Assembly (NCBI GenBank): GCA_020247305.1
Contig: JADCJE010000007.1
Coordinates: forward strand, 1 to 49,869
Direction of reading: 5' to 3'
From: Phycisphaerales bacterium
Lineage (GTDB): Bacteria > Planctomycetota > UBA1135 > UBA2386
Length of the DNA: 49,869 nucleotides
In this document: positions 1 through 9,012 of the stretch, one piece after another
Layout: every line of letters starts with the position of its first letter
Numbering within the stretch: the first letter of the stretch is position 1
Notes under the pieces: generated by a model
Seen by the model: the letters and a program-made list of their open reading frames with translations, nothing else
Database searches by the model: none
What the model was told of the DNA's origin: nothing
Program-made: the position numbers and the translations under genes

Positions 1-273
1 GTCGCAGGTCGACCCGGTCGCGAAGCCCGGCGCGCCGGCGTCGAGCAGCGAGGAGGCCGCCGGCCCCTGGGCGCTGTCGTTGGTCGCCGCCACCGACACC
101 TGCATCGTCGCGGCGAGGTCCATCCACATCGCCCCGGAAGGGGAACCGACGAAGACGGCGACGTTGGTCTCCGGACAGCACTCGTTGGGGATGAGACCGC
201 ACTGCGCGCGCAGGGATCCGACGAGGGCGCAGCAGAGAAGCAGGGCGAGGCGAGGGATCGAGGTCATGCGCAT
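1..273 (-). CDS. Secreted hypothetical protein, partial (C-terminus outside window)
   Basis: The open frame runs off the left window edge, so only the first 91 residues are visible. The N-terminus (MRMTSIPRLALLLCC...) is a clear Sec signal peptide, with likely cleavage after SLRAQ near residue 24. The mature part begins CGLIPNECCPETNV and is cysteine-rich, which suggests disulphide bonding outside the cytoplasm. The ATG at 273 is chosen because a GGAGG Shine-Dalgarno lies 7 nt upstream. An in-frame ATG two codons later is the alternative. I do not recognise the family. Secreted proteins with this composition are common in Planctomycetota, but no function is claimed. Confidence 0.7.
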   Translation of the reverse strand, partial: MRMTSIPRLALLLCCALVGSLRAQCGLIPNECCPETNVAVFVGSPSGAMWMDLAATMQVSVAATNDSAQGPAASSLLDAGAPGFATGSTCD

Positions 274-590
274 GCGACGGCCTCCAATTGGCCGCCGTGC
301 GCGTAAGCACGACATCGCGTTCGCGACCGCAGGTTTTTCTCCGGTTTTTTCCGCGCGTCGCGGCCGCAAAGGGTCCCAATCGCGGCGCGCGCGTCTTAGC
401 GACGAATCGAGATTTTTTCGCGCGGCGCGCGGCGAATCGCCGACGCGGCAGCGCGCGACGGCAGCACGTGGCGGCAGACCACGGCGGAGCCGGATTCGGC
501 TCCGGACGCGGCCACGACCGGGCCGTGCGACCACGGTCACGCAGCCGCGTGCGCGGGGGCTTCGCCGCGGTTGCCCCTGCGGCCCGCGCT
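274..590. other. Intergenic region, no gene seen
   Basis: This stretch lies between the secreted protein start and the stop of the GxxExxY gene. It is less GC-rich than its surroundings at 330-420, with runs of T at 334-338, 344-349 and 411-416, as expected of a promoter for the minus-strand secreted gene. No convincing -35/-10 pair was found. A 7-bp perfect hairpin with a 4-nt loop at 486-503 could be a terminator remnant for the minus-strand gene ending at 591, but it has no U tract. The open frames here look like out-of-frame noise. Confidence 0.4.
281..285 (-). promoter_or_regulatory. Shine-Dalgarno site deciding the start at 273
   Basis: GGAGG on the minus strand, 7 nt before the ATG. 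Clear Shine-Dalgarno motifs are rare in this window, so this one helps fix the start of the partial secreted protein. Confidence 0.6.
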
Positions 591-1001
591 TCACGCTTGC
601 AGCCGGCGGACCCCGTGCTTGAGCAATGGCGCGTGGAAGTTGATCAGCAGGCCGACGCGCAGGCGGGTCAGTCGCAGGCAGGTCAGCAACTGGGCTTCGT
701 GGATCGGCAGCAGGCGATCGACGGCCTTGTGTTCGACGATCACTTCGCCGGCGACGACGAGGTCCGGCCGCAGCGCGCCGTCGACACGCTGGCCGCGGTA
801 GTAGATCGGCAGCGGCTGCTGGCGGACGAAGGCGAGGCCGCGGGCGGCGAGTTCGTGCGCGAAGCAGGCGTCGTACGCGTGCCCGAGCAGGCCTGGGCCG
901 AGGGCGCGGTGGACCTCGATCGCCGCGCCGAGGATGCGGCCGGTGAGTTCGGTGTGGAGGTCGTGGACGACAGCGGGCGCGAGGGTTGGCGTCATGGGCA
1001 T
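591..1001 (-). CDS. GxxExxY-type PD-(D/E)XK nuclease-like protein with altered motif
   Basis: This is a 136-residue protein of the GxxExxY family, small PD-(D/E)XK nuclease-fold proteins of uncertain function. The typical order is visible: TGRILGAAIEVHRALGPGLL, then HAYDACFAHEL, then a hydrophobic strand with PIYYRGQRVDG. The catalytic-core equivalent is RPDLVVAGEVIVEHKAV (Asp, Glu-x-Lys), and LLINFHAPLLKHGVRR closes the protein as in relatives. The name-giving glutamate is absent: the segment reads GLLGHAY, not GxxExxY. The start may be the ATG at 1001 or 995, which differ by two codons. No Shine-Dalgarno is seen. The protein stands alone, with no toxin or restriction neighbours. Confidence 0.75.
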   Translation of the reverse strand: MPMTPTLAPAVVHDLHTELTGRILGAAIEVHRALGPGLLGHAYDACFAHELAARGLAFVRQQPLPIYYRGQRVDGALRPDLVVAGEVIVEHKAVDRLLPIHEAQLLTCLRLTRLRVGLLINFHAPLLKHGVRRLQA

Positions 1002-1093
1002 GGCAGCGGCCACCGGCCGCATGCCAGGAAGTGCGCAACCGGGGGCATGCCCCGCCGGCGAACGCGGCGCGGGCCGTCGCCGGCGAGCGGCCG

Positions 1094-1198
1094 CTATGGG
1101 CAGGCCACGATCCGATTGCCCAGCCGCACGCACAGGCCGTTGCTGCAGTCGAAGGCCCCCAGCGCAGCACCGGTGCGGATTGCCTGCAGGGTGCGGCC
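1094..1198 (-). pseudogene. Possible C-terminal gene remnant
   Basis: The minus frame ending at a TAG at 1094-1096 reads RTLQAIRTGAALGAFDCS, then NGLCVRLGNRIVACP. This balanced, protein-like sequence has strongly G/C-biased third positions. Upstream in the same frame it dissolves into repeat-derived arginine/cysteine-rich sequence, with no start or recognisable domain. It may be a decayed gene truncated by the repeat expansion, or chance. No family is recognised. Confidence 0.25.
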
Positions 1199-1220
1199 AG
1201 CCCCCCCACGCGCCGCAGTC

Positions 1221-1280
1221 AAGCACCACGCGCCGGGGGCAAACACCACGCGCCGGGGGCAAACACCACGCGCCGGGGGC
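1221..1280. repeat. Three-copy 20-bp tandem repeat
   Basis: The unit AAACACCACGCGCCGGGGGC occurs three times head to tail. The first copy has one change (AAG for AAA at the start). A degenerate fourth copy may lie just upstream (CCCACGCGCCG). There are no spacers, so it is a minisatellite and not a CRISPR array. Confidence 0.85.
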
Positions 1281-1527
1281 AACCAGCCGCCGGATCGCTT
1301 CGATGTTGCTTGTCCACGCGGCGGCCGGCACAGGGGACGACGTGGGGCGCGGCGATCCCCAAAGGGCAGCGGCGCAGGCAACTTCGGCCCAGATCTCCGC
1401 GCGCAGCGCCAACACGCGCCGGCTGGGCCCAGCGCACGCGGCCCGCGCCGCCCGCGCGGGCCGAGGTCCTGGCGCACGAGGCCGCGCGCGCGGGCGCCGC
1501 TCTGCCAACCACGAGCAGACGATCCGG

Positions 1528-2154
1528 TCAGTCGCGCAGCGCGTCGACGTTCCAGGCGCCGATGCGGCAGCCGTTCTGGAACACGTCGAGCACGCCAATG
1601 CCGCCGTGCGGCAGGTTGAGCGACAGGCAGCGCGAGAGGCGCATGCCGAGCATGGCGGCCGCGAAGCCGCTCAGCACCGAGCCCGGCATCACGACGACGA
1701 TCTGCTTGCCGAGGACCTTGGGCATCCAGCCGGTCCACCACTGCAGCACGCGTTCGACGGCGTCGCCGAGGCTCTCGCCGCCGGGCGCCTTGCAGTCGCC
1801 GAACTCGCTGAAGAACGTGCGCACGGCGCCGTCCTCGTCGCGCATGACGTCGGCCCATTCGCGGCCCTGCCAGCGGCCCATGTGCTGGTCGCGCAAGCGC
1901 TCGTCGGCGATCGCCTCCTTCTGCTGCGCCTCGGCGAGCGCGCGCGCCGGGCCCAGGCACTGCGGCTGCGGGCTGCTGTGCACCGACTCGACGGGCAGCG
2001 CCTTGCCGATCTCCAGCCAGCGCAGCACCTGGGCGCGGCCGCGGCGGCTCAGTTCGGCGGGGCCATCGCCGACGGCGCGACTGTGGCTGGTGATGTCGAG
2101 CTCGGGGTGGCGGCAGAGCCAGAGGCGGCAGAAGTCGGTCGTCTCGGGGAGCAC
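1528..2154 (-). CDS. Histidine phosphatase-superfamily protein, probably degenerate
   Basis: A protein of about 208 residues with the histidine phosphatase (phosphoglycerate mutase-like) layout. The N-terminal LCRHPELD carries the phospho-acceptor Arg-His, although the usual RHG/RHGQT is RHPE. VHSSPQPQCLGPARALAE is the SSP...R segment, MGRWQGREW matches the GxWxG region, and GGESL carries the acidic residue. The second catalytic histidine, normally in a V-S-H-G-G strand, is missing: the strand reads VVVMPGSVLSGF. Reduced or altered catalysis is inferred. The start is a GTG just before LPETTD; a GTG 13 codons further upstream is possible. It is transcribed divergently from the KaiC-like gene. 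Confidence 0.7.
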   Translation of the reverse strand: MLPETTDFCRLWLCRHPELDITSHSRAVGDGPAELSRRGRAQVLRWLEIGKALPVESVHSSPQPQCLGPARALAEAQQKEAIADERLRDQHMGRWQGREWADVMRDEDGAVRTFFSEFGDCKAPGGESLGDAVERVLQWWTGWMPKVLGKQIVVVMPGSVLSGFAAAMLGMRLSRCLSLNLPHGGIGVLDVFQNGCRIGAWNVDALRD

Positions 2155-2332
2155 CGCGGCATCTTGGCGCGGCGGCGGCGCGGCTGCCACGGCGCAGGCG
2201 CGGGGCGCGCGGGAACCGCGTGCGACCGGCCGTCCGAACTGCGACCCCAGCCTTCGCCGCAGGCGCCGGCGCTGCCGCCGCGGCCGGTCTCCGCCGTGGC
2301 CCGGGGGCCGGCGCGCCGCTACCGTCCCCCGC

Positions 2333-3913
2333 GTGACCTTCGCCACGCTGAAGACCGGCATCGACGGGCTCGACGGCGTCCTCGCCGGCGGCATCCGCTA
2401 CCCCGACGACGCGGCCGTCTTCCTGTGCATCGCCGGCGGCCCGGGCACCGGCAAGACGCTGCTGGCCCTGGAGATGGTCGTGCGCGCGTGGCTCGGCGAC
2501 CAGGACGGCGCGACCTTCCTCTACTACTCCGTGGAGCACGCGCCCGACGCGATCCAGAAGAAGCTGGCGTCGGACTTCGACTGGTACCGCGGCGAAGCGG
2601 CGGTCGAAGCGCTGCCGAAGGAAGTGCCCAGCAAGCTGGTGATGCAGGCGCGCAGCGGCAGCCAACTGGTGCTGACGCAGGCGCGGCCGGCGGCGATGCA
2701 CCAGAAGAGCGCGCGCGGCACCACGGTCGACATCGAGTGGATCCTGGCCGAGATCGAGAACCAGCGCATGGCCAACCCGGTGCGCATGGTGGTGATCGAC
2801 AACGTCGGCCTGCTGCTCACCGACCTCGAGTACTTCGAGAAGCGCGCCGCGCTGCTGGAGGTGCGCCGCCGGCTGCTCGAGCACCGCATCCACGGCATCT
2901 TCGTGATGGAGGAAGCGCACCCGCGCGACCTCAAGCTGCCGTCGGCCGAGGAGTTCTCGACCGACCTGATGCTGCACCTGTCGTTCCTCGACGAGGCGAC
3001 GGAGTTCAAGGCGCGAACGCTGGAGATCAGCAAGGCGCGCCATCAGTACTACTACCGCGGCGTCCACCACTTCTCGATCGCGGGCCGCGGCATCACGCGC
3101 GACGTCTACCTCGGCGCGCGCAACGAGCGCGGGCCGGGCATCCACGTCTACCCGTCGGTCGCCGCCCAGCTGTCGATGGCGCGCGACCAGGCGCAGTTCG
3201 CAGTCCCGGGCCGCGGCGAAACGTCGATCGACCTCGGCCACCCCGACCTCGACCGCGCGTTCCTGCGCGGCACCGGGCCGGCGCTGCGCAGCTCGACGGT
3301 GCTGCTGGCGGAGCCGGGGACGCGCGCGACGTTCCTGGCGCTGCGGTTCCTGGCCGCCGGACTGCGCAACGGCGAGCGCGTGCTGTTCGTCTCCACGCGC
3401 GAGGACCGCGACGCCGTGCGCCGCATCTGCCAGCGCGAGCCCGTGCTGGCGCCGTGCCTGGGGCCCGACGGTCGCTTCGCCGACGAGTTCCGCGTCGTCT
3501 ACCTGCACCCGGAGTTCATCCCGCCGGGCAAGTTCAACTGGGACCTGATCCGGCTGTGCCAAGGCGGCCACGCCGACGGCGCGCCGCAGCGCGTCACGCG
3601 CATGGCGTTCGACAACATCTACCGCCTGCAGGACCGCTTCCCGCTGATCACCGACCAGCGCTTCCTGATCGCGGCGATGCTCGACATGCTGCGCTACGAA
3701 GGCGTGACGCCGTTCTTCGTCGACATGATCCCGCCAGGCGCCGGCCAGGGCCGCGGCAACTTCGACCCGTCGCCGTACCTCGTCGGCTTCGACAACGTGT
3801 TCCACACGTGGTTCGCCGACGAGAACCGCAACCAGCCGCTCATCCGCGTGCTGAAGTCCGTCGGCAACGACTACGCCAACGAGCCGGTCGCCATCGACTG
3901 GCGCCGGACCTGA
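2333..3913 (+). CDS. KaiC/RAD55-like two-lobed RecA-family ATPase
   Basis: A 526-residue RecA-fold protein arranged like a double-domain KaiC. Lobe 1 opens with TGIDGLDGVLAGGI. It has a perfect Walker A, GGPGTGKT (residues 35-42), a YYSVEH strand, and the Walker-B-like MVVIDNVG. Lobe 2 begins near residue 300. It keeps the overall pattern (STVLLAEPGTRATFLAL, then VLFVSTRED) but has lost the Walker lysine, so it probably does not bind ATP normally. Such proteins act as signalling or DNA-associated ATPases. No KaiA or KaiB is nearby, so no clock role is implied. GTG at 2333 is chosen because the conserved core starts seven residues later. It may share a promoter region with the phosphatase-like gene. 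Confidence 0.8.
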   Translation: MTFATLKTGIDGLDGVLAGGIRYPDDAAVFLCIAGGPGTGKTLLALEMVVRAWLGDQDGATFLYYSVEHAPDAIQKKLASDFDWYRGEAAVEALPKEVPSKLVMQARSGSQLVLTQARPAAMHQKSARGTTVDIEWILAEIENQRMANPVRMVVIDNVGLLLTDLEYFEKRAALLEVRRRLLEHRIHGIFVMEEAHPRDLKLPSAEEFSTDLMLHLSFLDEATEFKARTLEISKARHQYYYRGVHHFSIAGRGITRDVYLGARNERGPGIHVYPSVAAQLSMARDQAQFAVPGRGETSIDLGHPDLDRAFLRGTGPALRSSTVLLAEPGTRATFLALRFLAAGLRNGERVLFVSTREDRDAVRRICQREPVLAPCLGPDGRFADEFRVVYLHPEFIPPGKFNWDLIRLCQGGHADGAPQRVTRMAFDNIYRLQDRFPLITDQRFLIAAMLDMLRYEGVTPFFVDMIPPGAGQGRGNFDPSPYLVGFDNVFHTWFADENRNQPLIRVLKSVGNDYANEPVAIDWRRT

Positions 3914-3969
3914 CGGCGGCGACGGCCCTCACCTACTCCACGACCACGAACTCCACTCCAACGACCCGC

Positions 3970-4911
3970 ATGCGCCAACTGCTCGCCACCGCGACACTCG
4001 TCGCCCTCCCCACCTTCGCCCTCGCCCAGGACGCCGTCGACGGCACGCCGCCCGCGGCCGCGCGCGAGCCCGATCCGACGGCGCGCGGGCGCTTCGGCAT
4101 GGACTTCACCACGCAGTACTTCTTCCGCGGCATCCGGCAGGAGACGCAGGGCCTGATCCTGCAGCCGTGGGGCGAGATCGGCTACGCGCTGACCGACGGC
4201 AACGAGACGGTTCGCGGCCTCGACCTGACGTTTGGCGCGTGGAGCAGCCTCAACAGCGGCGGCTCGAACACCGGCGAGGACACCGACGGCAGCTGGTACG
4301 AGGGCCGCGGCTTCATCGACCTCACCGCCGGCATCGCCGAGAAGTGGACCATGGGCCTGCGCTACACCGCCTATGGCAACCCGAACAACGCAGCGCGCCG
4401 CTTCCGCACCGTGCAGGAGGTCGAGGTCCGCGCCGAGCTCGACGACCGCGGCTACCTCGGCGACGTGATCGACGGCGGGCTGCAGCCCTATGCGCTCGTC
4501 GCGGTCGAGTCGGCCGGCGAGCGCGAGTACTACAACGCGGGCATCACCGCCGATACCAACGCCGGCATCTACGGCGAGTTGGGCGTCAACCCGAGCTTCG
4601 CGCTCGGCGTGCGCGACGACGACCTGCGGCTGCACGTGCCGGTCAAGGTCGGCCTGAGCCTGAGCGACTACTACCAGGACAGCGAAAGCGGCAAGGACGA
4701 CTTCTTCGGCTACCTCGACGTCGGCGTCGAGGTCCGCCAGCCGCTCGCCTTCGTGCCGCGGCGGCTGGGCCCGTGGAGCGCGTTCGTCGGCGTGCACTTC
4801 CTGCTGCTCGGCGACAACTGCGAGGAGCGCAACAAGGGCTCGACCAACACGACGGTGAGCGGCGACGAGACCGAGTTCATCCTCAGCGCCGGCGTGTCGA
4901 CGCGCTTCTGA
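3970..4911 (+). CDS. Outer-membrane beta-barrel protein (TorF/Gcw_chp-like putative porin)
   Basis: 313 residues with a signal peptide (MRQLLATATLVALPTFALAQ, cleavage after ALA-Q). A chain of alternating aromatic/hydrophobic strands typical of a transmembrane barrel follows. The first strand, MDFTTQYFFRGIRQ, matches the YxFRGxxQ hallmark of TorF-family putative porins. The protein ends ILSAGVSTRF, with a C-terminal phenylalanine as expected for BAM-dependent insertion. The function is probably a small-molecule channel or structural barrel; the substrate is unknown. It follows the KaiC-like gene by 56 bp and may be co-transcribed. The next gene is convergent, 21 bp away. Confidence 0.75.
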   Translation: MRQLLATATLVALPTFALAQDAVDGTPPAAAREPDPTARGRFGMDFTTQYFFRGIRQETQGLILQPWGEIGYALTDGNETVRGLDLTFGAWSSLNSGGSNTGEDTDGSWYEGRGFIDLTAGIAEKWTMGLRYTAYGNPNNAARRFRTVQEVEVRAELDDRGYLGDVIDGGLQPYALVAVESAGEREYYNAGITADTNAGIYGELGVNPSFALGVRDDDLRLHVPVKVGLSLSDYYQDSESGKDDFFGYLDVGVEVRQPLAFVPRRLGPWSAFVGVHFLLLGDNCEERNKGSTNTTVSGDETEFILSAGVSTRF

Positions 4912-4917
4912 CCGACG

Positions 4918-4947
4918 GCGCCGGCGCGCCGCTCACGCCGCCGGCGC
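4918..4947. terminator. Convergent hairpin, possible bidirectional terminator
   Basis: GCGCCGGCG at 4918-4926 pairs perfectly with CGCCGGCGC at 4939-4947 across a 12-nt loop. It lies between and into the stops of two converging genes. Neither side has a U tract, so termination strength is uncertain. Confidence 0.35.
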
Positions 4948-5496
4948 GTCGTACAGCACCTCGACGCGCATGCACGCGAGGTTGTCGTAGGTGCGCTTGC
5001 GCCGCAGCTGCGGCCACCAGTCGTAGAGCAGCAGCTCAAGCGGCCGCCACATCGCCACCCAGCCGATGATGAGCAGGCCCTCTTCGACGAAGCGCAGCCA
5101 CTCGCCGTGCTCGCCCTGGCGCAGGGCGCTGCGCAGCAGCATGCACGCGACCAGGAACAAAACGCCGACGCCGAGGCTGGCGCGGCCCTGCTGCAGCGTG
5201 CGCCGCACCTCCAGGCGGGCGATGCCCGCGCGATAGGCGAAGTAGTTGGCGATCGCGTCCTGCACCGTGCGCTCGGGCTCGAAGCGGCGCTGGTCGGCGG
5301 GCAGGTGCAGGCGGAACACCAGCGGCGCGTCGGCCGGGAATTCGCGCGCCCAGCTGACGATGAACTCCTCGGCGTCGCGGTCGAGGTCCTTCTCGTGGAA
5401 CGGCGCGGGATCGAACGAGTCGAACAACTGCGCGAGTTCGCGCAGGCGCAGTTCGATGCGGCGCTCGCCGCCGGCAACGACGGCGCCGTCGCTCAC
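4933..5496 (-). CDS. Hypothetical membrane protein coupled to acs
   Basis: A 187-residue protein of unrecognised family. The N-terminal ~115 residues are soluble and charged ([34 protein letters not shown]). Two hydrophobic segments follow ([13 protein letters not shown] and [11 protein letters not shown]), then a basic tail ([14 protein letters not shown]). This predicts a two-span inner-membrane protein with a cytoplasmic N-domain. The GTG start at 5496 overlaps the acs stop in a GTGA junction, so it should be translationally coupled to acetyl-CoA synthetase. A role linked to acetate metabolism is inference from position only. Confidence 0.75.
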   Translation of the reverse strand: MSDGAVVAGGERRIELRLRELAQLFDSFDPAPFHEKDLDRDAEEFIVSWAREFPADAPLVFRLHLPADQRRFEPERTVQDAIANYFAYRAGIARLEVRRTLQQGRASLGVGVLFLVACMLLRSALRQGEHGEWLRFVEEGLLIIGWVAMWRPLELLLYDWWPQLRRKRTYDNLACMRVEVLYDAPAA

Positions 5497-7436
5497 CGGC
5501 CTGCCTTGTGCCCCTGCACGATCTGCTCGACGACCTGCGGCTCGGCCAGCGTGCTGAGGTCGCCGAGCTCGGTGTAGTTGGCCTCGGCGACCTTGCGCAG
5601 GATGCGGCGCATGATCTTGCCGCTGCGCGTCTTCGGCAGGCCGGGCACGACCTGGATGCGATCGGGCGTGGCGATCGGGCTGATGACCTTGCGCACGACC
5701 TGCTTGAGCACCGCCTCGACCTCGGCCGCCGGCACGCCCTCGGCCGCCTTGCCGGCGATGACGTAGGCGTAGATGCCCTGGCCCTTGAGGTCGTGCGGGA
5801 AGCCCACGACCGCCGCCTCGGCGCAGAACTCGTGGCTGACCAGCGCGCTCTCGATCTCGGCGGTGCCCAGGCGATGGCCGGCGACGTTGAGCACGTCGTC
5901 GACACGGCCGGTGATCCAGTAGTAGCCGTCCTCGTCGCGCCGGCAGCCGTCGCCGGTGAAGTACAGGCCCGGGTACATCGCGAAGTACGTCTGCTGGAAG
6001 CGCGCGTGGTCGTTGAGGATCGTCCGCGCCTGCCCCGGCCAGCTGCCGGCGAGGCACAGGTTGCCCGACACGCCGTTGCCGACGAGTTCCTTGCCCTGGT
6101 CGTCGACGAGCAGCGGCCGCACGCCCGGCAGCGGGAACGTCGCCGAGCCCGGCTTGCACGGCGTCGCGCCCGGCAACGCCGAGATCAAGATGCCGCCGGT
6201 CTCCGTCTGCCACCACGTGTCGACGACGGCGCAGCGTTTGTCGCCGACGACGTCGTGGTACCACTGCCAGACCTCGGGGTTGATCGGCTCACCGACCGAG
6301 CCGAGCACGCGCAGGCTCGTGCGCGCGTGCTTCTTCACCGGCTCGTCGCCGACGCGCAGCAGCGCGCGCAGCGCCGTCGGCGCGGTGTAGAAGATGTTGG
6401 CCTGCACGTCGTCGACCACCTGCCAGTACCGGCCGGCGTCGGGATGCAGCGGCGTCGACTCGAACAGCACCGTGGTCGCGCCGTTGCACAGCGGGCCGTA
6501 GACGATGTAGCTGTGGCCGGTGACCCAGCCGACGTCGGCGGCGCAGAAGTGCACGTCGCCCGGCCGCCAGTCGAACACCAGTTCGTGCGTGTAGCTGGCG
6601 TAGACGAGGTAGCCGCCGGTCGTGTGCAGCTGGCCCTTGGGCTTGCCGGTCGAACCCGAGGTGTAGAGCACGAACAGCGGGTCCTCGCTGTCCATCCACT
6701 CGACCGGGCAGCAGGCGCGCTGCTTCGGCAGTTCGTCGGCCAGCCAGCGGTCGCGGCCCTGCTGCATCGGCGTCGCGGTCGCGGTGCGCTGCGCCACCAG
6801 CACGGTGTGCACCGGCAGGCCGGCGATCGCCTCGTCGACGGTCTTCTTCAGTGGGATGGTCTTGCCGCCGCGCAGGCCCTCGTTGGCGGTCAGCACGACG
6901 CGGCAGTCGGCGTCGGCGATGCGGTCGCGCAGCGCGTCGGCCGAGAAGCCGGCGAACACGACGCTGTGCACGGCGCCGATGCGGGCGCAGGCGAGCATGG
7001 CGTAGACCGCCTCGGGCATCATCGGCAGGTAGATGCAGACCCGGTCGCCCTTGCGCACGCCGAAGCGCCGCAGCACGTTGGCGAGCCGGCCGACGTGCTC
7101 GTGCAGTTGCCGGTAGCTGATGCGCTCGTACTGCCCGGGTTCGTCCTTCGCCCACACGATCGCCGTCTGCTCGGCGCGCTCGGCGAGGTGCCGGTCGACG
7201 CAGTTGTAGCTGGCGTTGAGCTTGCCGCCGAGGAACCACGCGACCTCGGCCCGGGCGAAGTCCTGCTGCACCGTCTCGTCGAACTGGCGGAACCACGTCA
7301 CGCGCTGCGCCTGCCGCCGCCAGAACCCCGACGGGTCGGCGAGCGAGGCGCGGTGCAGCGCCTCGTACGCGGCAAACGAGGCGACGTGCGCGCGGGCCTG
7401 GATGTGGGGCTTGGTCGGGACGAGGGCGTCGGCCAT
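5493..7436 (-). CDS. acs: Acetyl-CoA synthetase (acetate-CoA ligase)
   Basis: A 647-residue AMP-forming ligase that activates acetate with ATP to acetyl-AMP and then acetyl-CoA. The length is normal for the family. Visible features are the phosphate-binding loop [11 protein letters not shown] (258-268), the WWQTETGG motif that shapes the acetate pocket, [17 protein letters not shown], and the C-terminal SGKIMRRIL with the adenylation lysine (about Lys607). In relatives this lysine is inactivated by acetylation. No acetyltransferase or deacetylase gene is nearby. It lies 28 bp after the aminopeptidase gene and overlaps the membrane protein gene that follows. Confidence 0.96.
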   Translation of the reverse strand: MADALVPTKPHIQARAHVASFAAYEALHRASLADPSGFWRRQAQRVTWFRQFDETVQQDFARAEVAWFLGGKLNASYNCVDRHLAERAEQTAIVWAKDEPGQYERISYRQLHEHVGRLANVLRRFGVRKGDRVCIYLPMMPEAVYAMLACARIGAVHSVVFAGFSADALRDRIADADCRVVLTANEGLRGGKTIPLKKTVDEAIAGLPVHTVLVAQRTATATPMQQGRDRWLADELPKQRACCPVEWMDSEDPLFVLYTSGSTGKPKGQLHTTGGYLVYASYTHELVFDWRPGDVHFCAADVGWVTGHSYIVYGPLCNGATTVLFESTPLHPDAGRYWQVVDDVQANIFYTAPTALRALLRVGDEPVKKHARTSLRVLGSVGEPINPEVWQWYHDVVGDKRCAVVDTWWQTETGGILISALPGATPCKPGSATFPLPGVRPLLVDDQGKELVGNGVSGNLCLAGSWPGQARTILNDHARFQQTYFAMYPGLYFTGDGCRRDEDGYYWITGRVDDVLNVAGHRLGTAEIESALVSHEFCAEAAVVGFPHDLKGQGIYAYVIAGKAAEGVPAAEVEAVLKQVVRKVISPIATPDRIQVVPGLPKTRSGKIMRRILRKVAEANYTELGDLSTLAEPQVVEQIVQGHKAGR

Positions 7437-7464
7437 GGCGGGAGCGGCGGGCGAGGGGATGCGA

Positions 7465-8961
7465 TCAGAGCGAGCGGACCCAGTGCAGCAGCGTGCGCAC
7501 CGCGGTGCCGGCGGCGCCGCTGCGGTAGTAGTCCTTGCTGAGGCCGCCGTACGCGGTGCCGGCGATGTCGAGGTGGACCCACGGCGTGTCGCCGGCGAAG
7601 TACGCCAGGAACGCGCCGCCCGCGATCGAGCCGTTGCCGTGCTGCGGGCCGTTGATGTTGGCGAGGTCGGCGAACCGGCTCTTCATCTGCTCCTTGTGGC
7701 AGTCCCACAGCGGCAGCTGCCACAGCGGCTCGTCGGCCGCCTTGCCGGCGGCGACGAGCGCGTCGCACAGGCCCTGGTCGTTGCCCATGATGCCGGCGAC
7801 CTCGTGGCCGAGCGCCACCACCACCGCGCCGGTCAGCGTGGCGAGGTCGACGATGTGCGTCGGCGCGTGGAACTTCTTCGCGTAGCAGATCGCGTCGGCG
7901 AGCACGAGGCGGCCCTCGGCGTCGGTGTTGAGCACCTCGATGGTGTGGCCGTCCATCGCGCGCACGACGTCGCCCGGCTTCTGCGCGTCGGGACCGACGG
8001 CGTTCTCGGTCGCGGCGATCAGGCCGACGACGTCGACCTTCGGCTGGCTGCCGGCGAGGCCGCCGTGCTTGAGCGCGTGGAACAGGCCGAGCACGGCGCC
8101 AGCGCCGCACATGTCGTAGCGCATCTCGTCCATCTTGCCGGCCGGCTTGATGCTGATGCCGCCGGTGTCGAACGTCAGGCCCTTGCCGACGACGCAGACG
8201 CTGCGCCTGGCGCCGGGCGTGCGGTGCTCCAGCACGAGGAACTTCGGCGGTTCGCTGGCGCCCTTGGCGACGCCGAGGAAGCTGCCCATGCCGAGCTTCT
8301 CGCACTGCTTGCGGTCGAGCACCTTCACCTTGATGCGGCCGCCGGCGAGCTTCTTGGCGGCGTTGGCGAGGTCGCTCGGCGTGCAGAGGTTGGCGGCCTT
8401 GTTCTCCAGGTCGCGCGCGAAGCCCTGGGCCGCCGCGGCGACGGCGCCGAGCTGCAGGCCCTCGCCGAAGGCCTTCTGGTCGCGCGCCGACGCGCCTTCG
8501 ATCGCCACGCTGCAGGCGTTGCCCTTCGCCGGCTTGTGCGGCTCCTTGCGCGGCGGCTCGTAGCGGTAGGCGCCGAGCGCGAGGCCCTCGGCGATCGCCA
8601 TGCCGGCGGCCAGCGGGTCGACGCCGCCGAGCGCGGCCTTCGGCACGACCAGCGTGAACGCGGCGACGCCGAGGTCGGCGGCATGCGCCTGCGCGACGGC
8701 GGCGGCGCGGCGCAGCCGCTCGGTGTCGATCTGCTTGCCCGCGCCGAGCCCGACGGTGGCGAGGCGCTTCTGCGCCGACTTCGGCGGCTGGTGGAACACC
8801 GAGACGGCGCGGAACGACGTCTTCAGGTCGCCGGTGGCCTTGGCAGCGGCGAGCGGGGCCTTGAGCGCGGCCCCGGCTTCGGGGGCGACGCCATCGACGA
8901 CGAGGACGAACACCGCATCGCCGCGGCTGGCGGCGGCGACGGGAACGAGGCGGCTCTTCAT
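7465..8961 (-). CDS. pepA: Leucyl aminopeptidase (M17)
   Basis: A 498-residue cytosolic aminopeptidase of the M17 family, a two-metal enzyme that removes N-terminal residues and recycles peptides. The signature NTDAEGRL is at residues 345-352. Metal and catalytic residues are visible: Lys260 and Asp265 in [17 protein letters not shown], Asp283 in [10 protein letters not shown], and Asp347 and Glu349. The N-terminal ~170 residues are the usual divergent domain. ATG at 8961 (MKSRLVPV) is preferred over an upstream in-frame ATG at 8997 because homologues begin near here; no Shine-Dalgarno distinguishes them. It is part of a minus-strand run moaDE-pepA-acs-membrane protein with gaps of 51 and 28 bp. 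Confidence 0.95.
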   Translation of the reverse strand: MKSRLVPVAAASRGDAVFVLVVDGVAPEAGAALKAPLAAAKATGDLKTSFRAVSVFHQPPKSAQKRLATVGLGAGKQIDTERLRRAAAVAQAHAADLGVAAFTLVVPKAALGGVDPLAAGMAIAEGLALGAYRYEPPRKEPHKPAKGNACSVAIEGASARDQKAFGEGLQLGAVAAAAQGFARDLENKAANLCTPSDLANAAKKLAGGRIKVKVLDRKQCEKLGMGSFLGVAKGASEPPKFLVLEHRTPGARRSVCVVGKGLTFDTGGISIKPAGKMDEMRYDMCGAGAVLGLFHALKHGGLAGSQPKVDVVGLIAATENAVGPDAQKPGDVVRAMDGHTIEVLNTDAEGRLVLADAICYAKKFHAPTHIVDLATLTGAVVVALGHEVAGIMGNDQGLCDALVAAGKAADEPLWQLPLWDCHKEQMKSRFADLANINGPQHGNGSIAGGAFLAYFAGDTPWVHLDIAGTAYGGLSKDYYRSGAAGTAVRTLLHWVRSL

Positions 8962-9012
8962 GGCAGCGTTGTAGCGGCGCGTCGGATCGCCGGCCACGGC
9001 GCGGTGCGCGCG

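Larger units (their letters stand above)
1002..1527. other. Gene-poor region with tandem repeat and possible gene remnant
   Basis: 526 bp without a convincing intact gene. It contains a three-copy 20-bp tandem repeat (1221-1280). It also contains a short minus-strand stretch (about 1094-1198) that reads like the C-terminus of a protein with this genome's third-position bias. The remaining frames on both strands are arginine/alanine-rich low-complexity readings typical of GC-rich noise. Confidence 0.4.

Noticed and set aside
1221-1280. Possible CRISPR-like repeat
   Set aside because: The copies are directly adjacent with no spacers and there are no cas genes in the window.
934-3900. Very long plus-strand open frame running into the barrel gene frame
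   Set aside because: It reads Arg/Ala/Pro-rich with no domain until the barrel protein's signal peptide at 3970. The KaiC-like protein in another frame explains 2333-3913. Long stop-free shadows are expected at this GC content.
2333-3913. Circadian clock KaiC
   Set aside because: The second P-loop is degenerate, no KaiA or KaiB is nearby, and similar RecA-fold proteins occur widely outside clocks.
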